Below are positions 6,704 through 14,518 of a stretch of DNA of 16,469 nt, piece by piece (positions within the stretch are counted from its first letter, which is position 1; the number at the start of each line of letters is the position of its first letter). Both the position numbers and the translations under genes were made by a program. The stretch comes from JAAYAN01 sp964437215. Its GTDB lineage: Bacteria; Bacteroidota; Ignavibacteria; Ignavibacteriales; Melioribacteraceae. Below the pieces are notes generated by a model, which saw only the letters and a program-made list of their open reading frames with translations, was not told the DNA's origin and searched no databases. Location of the stretch: NCBI GenBank assembly GCA_964437215.1, contig CAYTFZ010000058.1:1-16469 (forward strand), read 5' to 3'.

Positions 6704-6895
6704 ATGAATTTCAATGTAGGCGGCACAGATAAAAAATTAAGAATAATTTTTGGAACAAGCATTTTGTTAACGGGAATAATATTTCAATCGTGGTGGGGTT
6801 TGCTTGGGGTTATTCCGCTTTTAACAGGACTTGTTAATTTTTGTCCTTTATATTGCCCGTTAAATATAGATACAAAAAACAAAAAAGAATCTTGA
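6704..6895 (+). CDS. DUF2892 (YgaP-like transmembrane domain) small membrane protein
   Basis: A 63-residue protein with the DUF2892 / YgaP transmembrane-domain pattern: a short polar N-terminus (NVGGTDKKLRIIFG), two hydrophobic helices (about 14-27 and 31-46) joined by a tight SWWG turn, and the typical FCPLYCPL end. In YgaP this module follows a rhodanese domain; here it stands alone, which is common. Its function is not established; the two cysteines (C47, C51) suggest a link to sulfur or metal handling, by analogy only. ATG 6704 follows AAAGGAG with good spacing. It is monocistronic, has a hairpin terminator directly after it, and converges on the Rossmann-like gene. Confidence 0.82.
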   Translation: MNFNVGGTDKKLRIIFGTSILLTGIIFQSWWGLLGVIPLLTGLVNFCPLYCPLNIDTKNKKES

Positions 6896-6908
6896 AAGTG
6901 TTTAAGTG

Positions 6909-6938
6909 AAAATCCGGTTAAAAACCGGATTTTAATTT
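6909..6938 (+). terminator. intrinsic terminator after the DUF2892 gene
   Basis: AAAATCCGGTT (6909-6919) pairs perfectly with AACCGGATTTT (6923-6933) around loop AAA, followed by a T-rich stretch. Its right arm overlaps the stop codon (6932-6934) of the convergent gene. On the minus strand only four T follow, so it is weaker in that direction. Confidence 0.85.
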
Positions 6939-7564
6939 CTTACTGGTTTAAGAAGTTCAATTCCAATTTGATTATATAAATTTTCGGTAAGTCTGTAGCA
7001 GGAATTAGTCATTCCTTTTAAGGACATTAAAGGCAGATAATCAATCTGTCCGCCGGATTTGAAGATTTTTCCGTCAATAACTGAAAGATAGAAATCATCG
7101 CCCACAGTCCAAAAAATATCCGGCTTTATATTTTCCAGTCCGGGTAAAGTAAAAGTACGGATAAAGTCAGGATTTCCAGGAAGATGGTAGATTACAAGTT
7201 TTCCCATTGTTGATAAATTACGCAAGAAAATATCTGTTTTATCAATAAAATCGTAGTTAGGTATTTGCGGCTGAGGCGGTTCGCAAACAATATAAATATG
7301 CGCCTGCTGAGCATTCTTTATTGATGTGGTTAAAGTAATTATTCCTGTAGAAACAAAATAATTCAGCTGTGTTCCGATAGGTCCGGCAAACATTTCGTCG
7401 CTCCCGGGAAAAACAATTGTTCCTCCTTCCCACGAAAATAGTTTTACTTTAAAACCGTTTTCAGCTAATTTTACTGCCAACGGAATACTGGTAATATCAA
7501 TGCCAATTATACTTACTATGCTCTCTCGCGAATTAATTAGCCCAAAAAATTCCTGTTCTGTCAT
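6932..7564 (-). CDS. stand-alone Rossmann-like protein resembling the NAD-binding domain of UDP-sugar dehydrogenases
   Basis: This 210-residue cytosolic protein has no signal peptide or membrane span. Its order of elements mirrors the N-terminal domain of UDP-glucose/UDP-ManNAc dehydrogenases. IIGIDITSIPLAVKLAENGF (19-38) sits where the family has GLGYVGLPLAVAFA-GF, followed by a second strand KVKLFSW. TGIITLTTSIKNAQQAHIYIVCEPPQP (73-99) matches the region usually reading ATTD-IK-ADVIIICVPTP, and MGKLVIYHLPG (120-130) matches GDLVVLESTVPPG. The glycine loop is degraded (GIDITS instead of GxGxxG), and the central helix, catalytic Cys domain and UDP-binding domain are absent. It may bind a nucleotide or act as a partner protein; dehydrogenase activity is unlikely. 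It lies downstream of amrS with an 80-nt gap. GAGGG lies very close to ATG 7564, so the exact start is not certain. Family assignment is inference. Confidence 0.5.
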   Translation of the reverse strand: MTEQEFFGLINSRESIVSIIGIDITSIPLAVKLAENGFKVKLFSWEGGTIVFPGSDEMFAGPIGTQLNYFVSTGIITLTTSIKNAQQAHIYIVCEPPQPQIPNYDFIDKTDIFLRNLSTMGKLVIYHLPGNPDFIRTFTLPGLENIKPDIFWTVGDDFYLSVIDGKIFKSGGQIDYLPLMSLKGMTNSCYRLTENLYNQIGIELLKPVRN

Positions 7565-7645
7565 ATCCCTCTATAAAAATAATTTTACCTGCTAAAATTA
7601 CTAAAAAAAGCATTAACCGCAAAAACCTTATTTAATAAAAATAAA

Positions 7646-8674
7646 CTAAGAACAGCCGGCAATTTTAAATCCGCAATGATTACAGCTTTGGTTTTTAATT
7701 TCGTTTGACAAAACCGAATGCCAGTCTCTTTTTATAATCGCCTTTCTGCAATTGGGGCAGTAAGTAGCCTGACCTTCTTTATCGTGAATATTTCCCACAT
7801 AGCAGTAATTTATGCCCTGCGATAAAGCTGTTGCGCGGGCTGATTGAAGTGTTGCTGCCGGAGTGCTTGGTTTGTCTGTCATTTTATAATCGGGGTGGAA
7901 AGCTGAAAAATGCAAAGGAACATCGTTTCCAAGATTATTAATAATCCAGCCAGTCATCTTTTTTATTTCTTCTTCAGAATCATTTTCACCCGGAATAAGC
8001 AACGTTGTTATTTCCAGCCAGATGTTTGTTTCGTTTTTAATCCACAGAAGAGTTTCAAGTATATCATTAAGATGTGATGACGTGAGCGAATGATAGAAAT
8101 CTTCTGTAAATGCTTTTAAATCGACATTGGCTGCGTCAATATATTTGTAAATATCTTTTCGGGCATTTTTATCAATATATCCTGCAGTTACCATAACAGA
8201 TTTTATCCCCTCCCGGCGGGCAAGTTCCGAAACATCAATAACATATTCGCCAAAAACAGTGGGGTCGTTGTATGTGTAAGCTATTAACTCTGTTTTGTAT
8301 TGTTTTGCAAGAGATATAACTTTTTCGGGTAAAGCATATAAAGCATTATTTTCATCTGTTTTAGCTTTACTTGTTGACCAGTTCTGGCAGAATTTGCAGC
8401 CAAGATTGCAGCCGGCAGTTCCAAAGCTTAGGATAGGCGATCCTGGATAAAAATGATAAAGCGGTTTTTTTTCAATAGGATCGATTGCAAAACCCGTCGG
8501 TCTGCCGTAACTGGCTGTATACAATTTTCCTTTAATATTTTTTCTTACAAAGCAGAAACCCGCCTGATTTTGGCTGATAATACAATAACGCGGACAAAGG
8601 GTACAAAGAACTTTACCTTCGTCTTTTTCTTCCCACCATAATGCGTTTTTATATTTTGTATCAAACTGATTCAC
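7646..8674 (-). CDS. amrS: AmmeMemoRadiSam system radical SAM enzyme AmrS
   Basis: A radical SAM protein of 342 residues. It begins with the AmrS cysteine set CTLCPRYC...GFC (C24, C27, C31, C41), then the 4Fe-4S motif CNLGCKFC (C89, C93, C96) in GTAGCNLGCKFCQNWS. It ends with a rubredoxin-like zinc ribbon, CPNC (306-309) and CNHC (331-334). AmrS is known as the radical SAM member of a set with AMMECR1 and Memo family proteins; the reaction is not settled. Neither partner gene is in this window. I chose GTG 8672-8674, four bases after the stop of the upstream protease gene, because family homology starts about ten residues later. The only upstream option in frame is a TTG at 8728 inside the protease gene with no ribosome site. 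Close spacing suggests translational coupling with the protease. Confidence 0.87.
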   Translation of the reverse strand: MNQFDTKYKNALWWEEKDEGKVLCTLCPRYCIISQNQAGFCFVRKNIKGKLYTASYGRPTGFAIDPIEKKPLYHFYPGSPILSFGTAGCNLGCKFCQNWSTSKAKTDENNALYALPEKVISLAKQYKTELIAYTYNDPTVFGEYVIDVSELARREGIKSVMVTAGYIDKNARKDIYKYIDAANVDLKAFTEDFYHSLTSSHLNDILETLLWIKNETNIWLEITTLLIPGENDSEEEIKKMTGWIINNLGNDVPLHFSAFHPDYKMTDKPSTPAATLQSARATALSQGINYCYVGNIHDKEGQATYCPNCRKAIIKRDWHSVLSNEIKNQSCNHCGFKIAGCS

Positions 8675-8678
8675 ACAA

Positions 8679-11129
8679 TTATTTCTTTTTCTGACTATGC
8701 TGTTTTTTGGTTTTATCGGGATTAACAATGTTATTCATCTCGCGAAGTCTTTTTTCAACAAGTCCGAATATTGTATCGGGCGGATAATCGCCGTTTTTAT
8801 CGGGTTCGCCGGCTTTGAATCCGGTGAGAAGTTCAATGGCTTCGAAAGCCTGCGATACAGGATAAACACTGAAATTGCCTTCGTTTACAGCATCAATTAC
8901 TTCCTGTTTTAAAACAAGATCAGAAACATTCTGCACTGGAATTATTACTCCATGCTTCCCGTTTAATCCTCTTTTCTTGCACACATCAAAAAAGCCTTCT
9001 ATTTTTTCGTTAACTCCGCCTATTGGCTGTATATCTCCTTTTTGATTGACAGAACCTGTAATTGCATAATATTGTTTTATAGGGACATTTGCAAGGCACG
9101 AAATTATGGCGCAAATTTCTGTTACAGAAGCGCTGTCGCCGTCAATCATTCCGTAGCCTTGCTCAAAAACCAGACTTGCATTAAATGAAAGTGGAACTTT
9201 ATTTCCGAATTTTTCGCGAAAATAACCCGAAATTATTAGGACTCCTTTGTTGTGGGTTTGTCCGCTTAAACCGGCTTCGCGCTCAACGTTAAGGATATCC
9301 CCTTTCCCTAACGAAACGCTGGCGGTTATGCGCGTAGGTTTTCCGAAAGTAAAATTTTCACTTCCGTAAACAGCCAGTCCGTTTATCTGCCCGATTCTGT
9401 CCCCCTCGGTATCAATAAGAATTGTTCCCTCATCAATCATCTCCTGAAGTTTCGATTCGCCCAGATTATGGCGGTCCTTAGCCGATTCGTATGCCTGAAT
9501 TATGTGATAATCCGAAACAAGTTTTTCGCCGAAATCTTTTGCCCAGTAATTTGCTTCGCGTATCAGGTCGGCAATCTGTGCAAATTGGGTTGTAAGTTTT
9601 TTTTTCGAACCTGCAAATCTTGAAGAATATTCAAGCAGTTTTATTATCGCGCTTTTATCAAAATCCAGAAGGTTTTCGCTGGATATTATTTTTTTTATCA
9701 CTTTGGCATAATCGTTCAAAATACTATTTTCATTTTTAATTTCGTAATCGAATTCGGCTTTTATTTTGAAAATTTTATTGAAATCGTCTTCTCCTTCCGA
9801 AAGTATTGAATAAATAAATTCGTTCCCTATTAAAATTACTTTTGTGTTTATTTTTATAGGTTCGGGTTTCAGACTGCTGGGAGAAATAAACCCGAAATTG
9901 TAATTATCCTGTATTTCAAGTTTTCCGTACTGAAGAACTCTTTTAAGACTGCTCCAAACGCCGGGTTCTGCAAAAACATCCATTGCCTTCATTACTAAAA
10001 ATCCGCCGTTTGCTCTTAAAAGAGAACCAGCTTTTATTTTAGTGAAATCGCTGTACCACTCGCCTTCGTCGGTGTGAATTTTTTCAATTGTTCCGAATAT
10101 GCTTTTGTAGCTCGGATTTGTTTCAATAATTACCGGACGTTCGGTTATTGAAGAATTATCGAGAATTACATTTGCACCGTATTCAATAAGCAAACCTTCT
10201 TCGGCTTCGCGCTGGTCATCTGCTTTTTCATACTGTATTTTAAAGACATTAATATTTTCCAGAACATCTGATTCGAGGCTGTCTAAATAATTTTTTATAA
10301 CTTTTTCATTAAAATTATCCCGTAAATTATCTATAGCTCCTTTTACAAGATTTTCGGTAGCTGCTATCTCCAATTTTGAAAGTTTATCCTGAAAATCGCG
10401 CGTAATTTTCATAGTTTCCTTATAAACTTTCTGCAATTCCTGCTGATATTCGGCATATTTCTTTGCTATGGTTTGAGCTTTCTGGCGGCTGATTTTTTTT
10501 GTATTTACAAATTCAGGAAGCTGCTGAATAAAAACAGGCTGCTGCTCGATTACTGCAAATATTTCTGTTCTGGCAGCTTCTCCCTCCCCTATTTTTCCTA
10601 AAGTAAAATTGTTTCTTTTAAGTCTTCTTTCAAAGGATTCCATCATGCTTGCCTGTTTCTGACCAAGAGCAGTAACAAGATTTTTCTTTTTCTCGCTGAA
10701 TCTTTTGCCATCGAGTACCTTGGGAATTTCCTTAAGCAGAAATAAAATTGTTGTTTTAAGTTCATTTCGAAATTTTTGTCCTTCGCCTGCTTTCATAACC
10801 AAAAGAATCGGTCTGTCGGGGTCGGCAAAATTGTTTACATAAACATAATCCTGAAGTTCGGCGCATTTGGGACTAATATCTTCCAACATTTTCTGAATTG
10901 TAGTAAGTTTGCCAGTGCCGGCAAGTCCGGTGATAAAAATATTATAGCCCGGACTGTTAATATCCACACCGATTTTAAGCGCTTTAATTGCTTTTTCCTG
11001 TCCAATAATTTCAAAACCGGGTTCGAGTTTGGCTGTTGTTTTAAAATCAAAAATATCCGGATCGCAATACCATTTTAACTCAGAAGGTTCTAGTTTACGG
11101 TGTTCAGGGGCTGGTAAAAGCTTTTTCAT
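8679..11129 (-). CDS. Lon-family ATP-dependent protease with AAA_32 domain
   Basis: This 816-residue protein belongs to the long Lon-like group with an AAA_32 domain (related to E. coli YcbZ/LonH), not classical LonA. It has an N-terminal segment leading into IIGQEKAIKAL (41-51) and a Walker A-like loop GLAGTGKLT (68-76). Long charged helices follow (about 205-310, coiled-coil-like). The second ATPase part has GGFLVM (375-380). The C-terminal S16 protease domain (about 590-770) carries catalytic S666 in MIDGDSASVTE and K709 in GGVNEKIEG. The Ser-Lys dyad is intact, so it is probably an active protease; substrates are unknown. The residue after the P-loop Lys is Leu, not Ser/Thr. There is no membrane segment, so it is cytosolic. 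ATG 11129 follows AGGA with 7-nt spacing. A basic tail (KTKKQHSQKKK) ends the protein, and amrS starts four bases later. Confidence 0.88.
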   Translation of the reverse strand: MKKLLPAPEHRKLEPSELKWYCDPDIFDFKTTAKLEPGFEIIGQEKAIKALKIGVDINSPGYNIFITGLAGTGKLTTIQKMLEDISPKCAELQDYVYVNNFADPDRPILLVMKAGEGQKFRNELKTTILFLLKEIPKVLDGKRFSEKKKNLVTALGQKQASMMESFERRLKRNNFTLGKIGEGEAARTEIFAVIEQQPVFIQQLPEFVNTKKISRQKAQTIAKKYAEYQQELQKVYKETMKITRDFQDKLSKLEIAATENLVKGAIDNLRDNFNEKVIKNYLDSLESDVLENINVFKIQYEKADDQREAEEGLLIEYGANVILDNSSITERPVIIETNPSYKSIFGTIEKIHTDEGEWYSDFTKIKAGSLLRANGGFLVMKAMDVFAEPGVWSSLKRVLQYGKLEIQDNYNFGFISPSSLKPEPIKINTKVILIGNEFIYSILSEGEDDFNKIFKIKAEFDYEIKNENSILNDYAKVIKKIISSENLLDFDKSAIIKLLEYSSRFAGSKKKLTTQFAQIADLIREANYWAKDFGEKLVSDYHIIQAYESAKDRHNLGESKLQEMIDEGTILIDTEGDRIGQINGLAVYGSENFTFGKPTRITASVSLGKGDILNVEREAGLSGQTHNKGVLIISGYFREKFGNKVPLSFNASLVFEQGYGMIDGDSASVTEICAIISCLANVPIKQYYAITGSVNQKGDIQPIGGVNEKIEGFFDVCKKRGLNGKHGVIIPVQNVSDLVLKQEVIDAVNEGNFSVYPVSQAFEAIELLTGFKAGEPDKNGDYPPDTIFGLVEKRLREMNNIVNPDKTKKQHSQKKK

Positions 11130-11265
11130 CAGTAATCCTTGTAGAATTTATCAAATAATTTAAATAATTATCGCACTCATTTTAAAATTTATAAATGGGA
11201 ATTTTTGGATACAATAATTGAAGAATTTTCTACGTTGAGTTATAATCAATTCTTATCTAAAAATC

Positions 11266-12069
11266 TTATTCCGTAACAGAATTTTTAGCAACCGATTTCA
11301 GAAAATCGGTAAGACATTTTTTTACAACAGTATCTGTTATTTTTTTTGAAATTGAAATATAGAGCTTTCCGCTTACCGAGTTGTAGAAATTCAGGATTTC
11401 ATCAAACTCGGAATAACGTAAATCTTTATAGGAATAATACATATTTGCCATTAAAATACTTTTTGCAAGCGGACGGATTTCTTCCATTCTTTTCTTCATC
11501 TGAGTCCGTAGCTTTTTATAACTTTCTACTTGGCTTTTTGTAAATTTAACACTCAGCTCATTAAATATTTTATCCGATACAGAAACTGCCAATTCGAGCA
11601 TATAATCACTAAGGTTAATAGTTTCAACCATCTGTTCAATATACTTTACTGTGCGTCCGGTAAGCTGCTTTTTATAAATTTTTAATGCAGTTGCTGCAAT
11701 AAGATTTTTATGTTCCTGAAGAGCGTATGCTGTATCCAAGTGAGTGAATTTTTTGCCTAACGGCGATTCAATCCATGCGATATATGTTCTAAAAGCTGCT
11801 TCGTTATAATTATTAACAACTATGCTGTTAGTAATTGAATCCAAAACAGCTTTCGAAAAACTGGAGTCAAATTTCGCTTTAACTCCGGCAGAATCGAAAA
11901 GATCGAAATAAGATTGAGAAAAATCATTCCAAAAAGAAGTTTTAAATTCGTTTAAGGATTTTTCGAGCTGTGCAGCGATAATAAAATCGGAAACAATTTT
12001 TTGGTTTAAATTTTTCTGCGCCCAGGTTACTGAAATCGTCATAAATAATAAAAAACATAATTTCTTCAT
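11266..12069 (-). CDS. exported DUF2059-like protein with two repeat motifs
   Basis: A 267-residue protein with a signal peptide (MKKLCFLLFMTISVTWAQ, predicted cleavage after residue 16 or 17). The mature part is mostly helical and charged. It contains a DUF2059-like motif twice: FRTYIAWIESPLGKKF (about 93-108) and FDEILNFYNSVSGKLY (about 222-237). In DUF2059 proteins the element FY-SP-GxK appears once near the C-terminal half. This points to an internal duplication or two tandem DUF2059 units, and to a periplasmic location. Function is unknown. ATG 12067-12069 is preferred over an in-frame TTG at 12081 because it puts the signal peptide directly at the N-terminus and follows GGAAA. It precedes the Lon-like gene with a 136-nt gap on the same strand; no clear terminator lies between, but linkage is uncertain. 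Confidence 0.55.
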   Translation of the reverse strand: MKKLCFLLFMTISVTWAQKNLNQKIVSDFIIAAQLEKSLNEFKTSFWNDFSQSYFDLFDSAGVKAKFDSSFSKAVLDSITNSIVVNNYNEAAFRTYIAWIESPLGKKFTHLDTAYALQEHKNLIAATALKIYKKQLTGRTVKYIEQMVETINLSDYMLELAVSVSDKIFNELSVKFTKSQVESYKKLRTQMKKRMEEIRPLAKSILMANMYYSYKDLRYSEFDEILNFYNSVSGKLYISISKKITDTVVKKCLTDFLKSVAKNSVTE

Positions 12070-12164
12070 TTTTATTTCCAAGTTTTTATATGAATATTTA
12101 GTTTAATAATTTTATAAACAAAATTAAATCTTTTTTTTTAAAGCAGAAACAACAATATTCGGAT

Positions 12165-12890
12165 ATGTTGATTTGGAGCGGAAAACAAACGGGGAAAAGT
12201 GAATTCAGAATTTTTGCCCATAGGGGAGCAAGCGGAAGCATGCCCGAAAACACTTTGCCTGCAATTGAAAAAGCAATAAGTTACGGGGCAAAATGGATAG
12301 AAATTGATATTCAGTTCAGCGGCGGGAAAATTTTTGTTTTTCACGATGAAAGTCTGGAAAGACTTACCAATGGGAAAGGCTCTTTCAAAGGTAAATCGGA
12401 TGAATATCTTCGTTCGCTTGATGCAGGAAACGGCTGCAAAATTCCTTATTTAAGAGAAGTTTTAGAAATAGCTGAGAGAAAACTTTGTATAAATATAGAA
12501 ATAAAAGACGACGATGCGGTAATACCGCTTACTGAAGAATTAAAAAATCAAATTGATGCAGAAAAGTTTCTGCCCGAAAATTTTATTGTTTCGTCCTATT
12601 ACATAAAACACATCGAACTTTTCCGCTCGCTTAATAAAATTGTGCCTTGCGCAATTATTACAGATAAACCTGATAAAAGCATTATCAGTAAATCCGAAAT
12701 ACTTGATTGCCGTTCCATTCATATTTGCAGATCCGGAGTTAACAGAAAATTCGTTGCAGCTTGTCAAAATAAAAATATTAAAGTATATGTTTTTACTGTT
12801 GATTCGGAAAAAGAATTTAATGAAATGAATGAAATGAATATTGACGGAATTTTCACAGACTTTCCGGAATTGTTTATAAAAAGAAGTTAA
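12165..12890 (+). CDS. glycerophosphodiester phosphodiesterase family protein
   Basis: A 241-residue GDPD-family TIM barrel. Characteristic residues are H19-R20 in AHRGAS, E28-N29 in MPENTLPA, E46 and D48 in IEIDIQ, H60 in VFHDESLERLTNGKG (the general acid His), and E112/K114 in NIEIK. The C-terminal strand-turn DGIFTDFP (about 226-233) is the usual family closing. The enzyme would hydrolyse glycerophosphodiesters to glycerol 3-phosphate and an alcohol, with Ca or Mg bound by the acidic residues. There is no signal peptide, so it is likely cytosolic (UgpQ-like). All key residues are present and the length is normal for the short cytosolic form. The start is not firmly set: ATG 12165 lacks a good ribosome site, and TTG directly after it is an alternative. 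The gene is divergent from the DUF2059-like gene and convergent with the lipoprotein gene. Confidence 0.9.
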   Translation: MLIWSGKQTGKSEFRIFAHRGASGSMPENTLPAIEKAISYGAKWIEIDIQFSGGKIFVFHDESLERLTNGKGSFKGKSDEYLRSLDAGNGCKIPYLREVLEIAERKLCINIEIKDDDAVIPLTEELKNQIDAEKFLPENFIVSSYYIKHIELFRSLNKIVPCAIITDKPDKSIISKSEILDCRSIHICRSGVNRKFVAACQNKNIKVYVFTVDSEKEFNEMNEMNIDGIFTDFPELFIKRS

Positions 12891-12916
12891 GAACCATATT
12901 TCTCAAGATAATTTAA

Positions 12917-12943
12917 ATAAAAAAGCCCCGATTCAATCGGGGC
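12917..12943 (-). terminator. intrinsic terminator of the lipoprotein operon
   Basis: GCCCCGAT (12925-12932) pairs with ATCGGGGC (12936-12943) around a 3-nt loop. On the minus strand the hairpin is followed by six T (12919-12924). On the plus strand no T-run follows, so it mainly ends leftward transcription; it may also stabilise the 3' end of the convergent GDPD mRNA. Confidence 0.88.
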
Positions 12944-12989
12944 ACAAACTACTTCAGCAATATTTTAGTTTTTAATATTAGAGGCAATT

Positions 12990-13532
12990 TTACATTTCAA
13001 CTTTCGATTTGAATAAAATATCAACAACACCTGTAACTGTTTTTTGTCCGGCAGGCATATTACTGATAGAAATAGTAGCCGTAAAGCATTGATTTGAAAA
13101 ATTACTTATATAAGTATTTAAAGCATTAATTTGGTCGCCAGTTAGCGCCAGTTTTATTGGATTGTTTAACAAAGCAGCCGGTGTAGCGTTTGGGATAGAA
13201 ACAGAAAATAGCTGCTGACCGTTTGCTGCTTTTAACTCAATTGTAATATTTCCCGTTAAATCTGCAGGGGAAACAGAGGTGGTTCTGTAAGAGGCTTCTA
13301 CAAATGAAATTTCTTTCATTTTGTCTTTGTTGTCGTTGTAAAGGTCGTATTCTGTTAAACAGAAAGTACCTGATTCAGTCAGCGAAGTAGCTGTTCCTGA
13401 AGTAGCAACAGTTTTACTGAGGGGTATGTTCAGGTCAATTGTGTCAAATTTGTCAACAACATCGCAAGATGAAGTTAAAATTAAAATCAACGATACAATT
13501 GCGGTTGTAAAATATTTTTTTTTGTTTTTCAT
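12990..13532 (-). CDS. hypothetical lipoprotein
   Basis: A 180-residue protein that I cannot place in a named family. It has a type II signal peptide: a Lys-rich start, a hydrophobic core, and lipobox LTSSC with the lipidated Cys at 23. The mature part is rich in Thr, Ser and Asn with alternating beta-like strands, such as GNITIELKAANGQQLFSVSI and CFTATISISN, suggesting a small beta-sandwich. Two more cysteines (C58 and one near 149) could form a disulfide. ATG follows GGAGA with good spacing. It lies 14 nt downstream of the outer-membrane protein gene and shares its terminator, so the two are almost surely one operon and may work together in the outer membrane. Confidence 0.72.
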   Translation of the reverse strand: MKNKKKYFTTAIVSLILILTSSCDVVDKFDTIDLNIPLSKTVATSGTATSLTESGTFCLTEYDLYNDNKDKMKEISFVEASYRTTSVSPADLTGNITIELKAANGQQLFSVSIPNATPAALLNNPIKLALTGDQINALNTYISNFSNQCFTATISISNMPAGQKTVTGVVDILFKSKVEM

Positions 13533-13546
13533 TTTATTCTCCGTTA

Positions 13547-14416
13547 TTAAAATTCAAATGATAAGCCGCCGTTTATTACAGACTGATTTCCAATGCTGTA
13601 ATCGGCATTTAAAACTATAAAACCTAATTCAAGCGCAGCGCCTACTGTAAATCTAAAGGTGTTTTCTCCGTCAATATCCAATTCAATCTTTCTTTCACCG
13701 CCGTATAATCCGCTCGGATCTTTAAACGTATACTTCAGATTCATCGAAGAGGATTCAATTTGAATACCTCCGTATAAGCAGACTAAGGCAAAATTTTTAC
13801 TTGCAAGAAGATTAATTGATAAGTTTTTTGAGGTCATAATATCAGTTACTTCCAGTTTGCTGTAAAAAACTTGAGCTGCAACATCAAGCGGCAAAGGGAA
13901 ATACCGGCTGATGCTGTGTTTAACACCAACACCCCAATACCCCAATTCGTTTTCGCCTAAACTGATTTTGGGAATAAATCTAACTAAAAGTTCAGTTCCA
14001 AAAGTGCTTATTCCTATCTGGGGCACAAACATAGGAACATTATTTAAATCCAAACCTCCCGGAAAAACAATATAACCTTCCGGACCCGAATAATAAGCCC
14101 CTTCTTTCCCAAAAATGGTAGCTGTAGGTTTATCGGCAGTATATCCTTCTTTATCTAAAGCAGGAGTAAAAGTTTTTTGATCTTCGGGAATAAAAATCAG
14201 CATACCCTGAAAGCCGAAAGTAAAACCGAATACATCTGAAACAGAAGCTGAATGATACATTCCGCTGTTTAGAGAGGTCCCCACATAATTTACAAAAGGC
14301 TGAATAAATTTCCCGACTTCTTTATCGGTAAGATAATCAAGCCTGTCGTCAAATTGTCCGAAAACGGAAGCTTGTATTATTATCAAAGAAAAAAATGCGG
14401 TAAATAATTTTTTCAT
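13547..14416 (-). CDS. DUF6588-like outer-membrane beta-barrel protein
   Basis: A 289-residue exported protein. The signal peptide (MKKLFTAFFSLIIIQASVFG, cleavage near 20) is followed by a pattern typical of DUF6588 proteins of Bacteroidota: QPFVNYVGTSLNSGMYHSA, DVFGFTFGFQGMLIFIPEDQKTF, and PTATIFGKEGA. The rest shows repeated amphipathic strands (ELLVRFIPKISLG, YWGVGVKHSISRYFPLPLDVAAQVFYSK), and the chain ends with Phe (GGLSFEF), the usual C-terminal signal for outer-membrane barrels. Role unknown; the family is uncharacterised. ATG 14416 follows GGAGA with 7-nt spacing. It is the first gene of a two-gene operon with the lipoprotein. The family name is from memory of the pattern; the barrel call is stronger than the name. 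Confidence 0.66.
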   Translation of the reverse strand: MKKLFTAFFSLIIIQASVFGQFDDRLDYLTDKEVGKFIQPFVNYVGTSLNSGMYHSASVSDVFGFTFGFQGMLIFIPEDQKTFTPALDKEGYTADKPTATIFGKEGAYYSGPEGYIVFPGGLDLNNVPMFVPQIGISTFGTELLVRFIPKISLGENELGYWGVGVKHSISRYFPLPLDVAAQVFYSKLEVTDIMTSKNLSINLLASKNFALVCLYGGIQIESSSMNLKYTFKDPSGLYGGERKIELDIDGENTFRFTVGAALELGFIVLNADYSIGNQSVINGGLSFEF

Positions 14417-14460
14417 AAATCATCTCCATTTAGATTTACTAATACAATATTAAATTGATG

Positions 14461-14489
14461 AAAAAAAAATATAAATGCAATTACATTTT
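14461..14489 (-). terminator. weak candidate terminator of recN
   Basis: On the minus strand a short stem AAATG/CATTT (14484-14488 with 14473-14477) is followed after three bases by nine T (14461-14469). The stem is only 5 bp with one G-C pair, so termination may be inefficient or coincidental. It lies about 30 nt past the recN stop. Confidence 0.35.
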
Positions 14490-14518
14490 TTTGAGTATGA
14501 CAAAGCACACACTAAATA

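Noticed and set aside
12820..12842. Tandem AATGAAATG repeat near the GDPD 3' end
   Set aside because: It is only two to three short units inside coding sequence (NEMNEMN), with no sign of a functional repeat.
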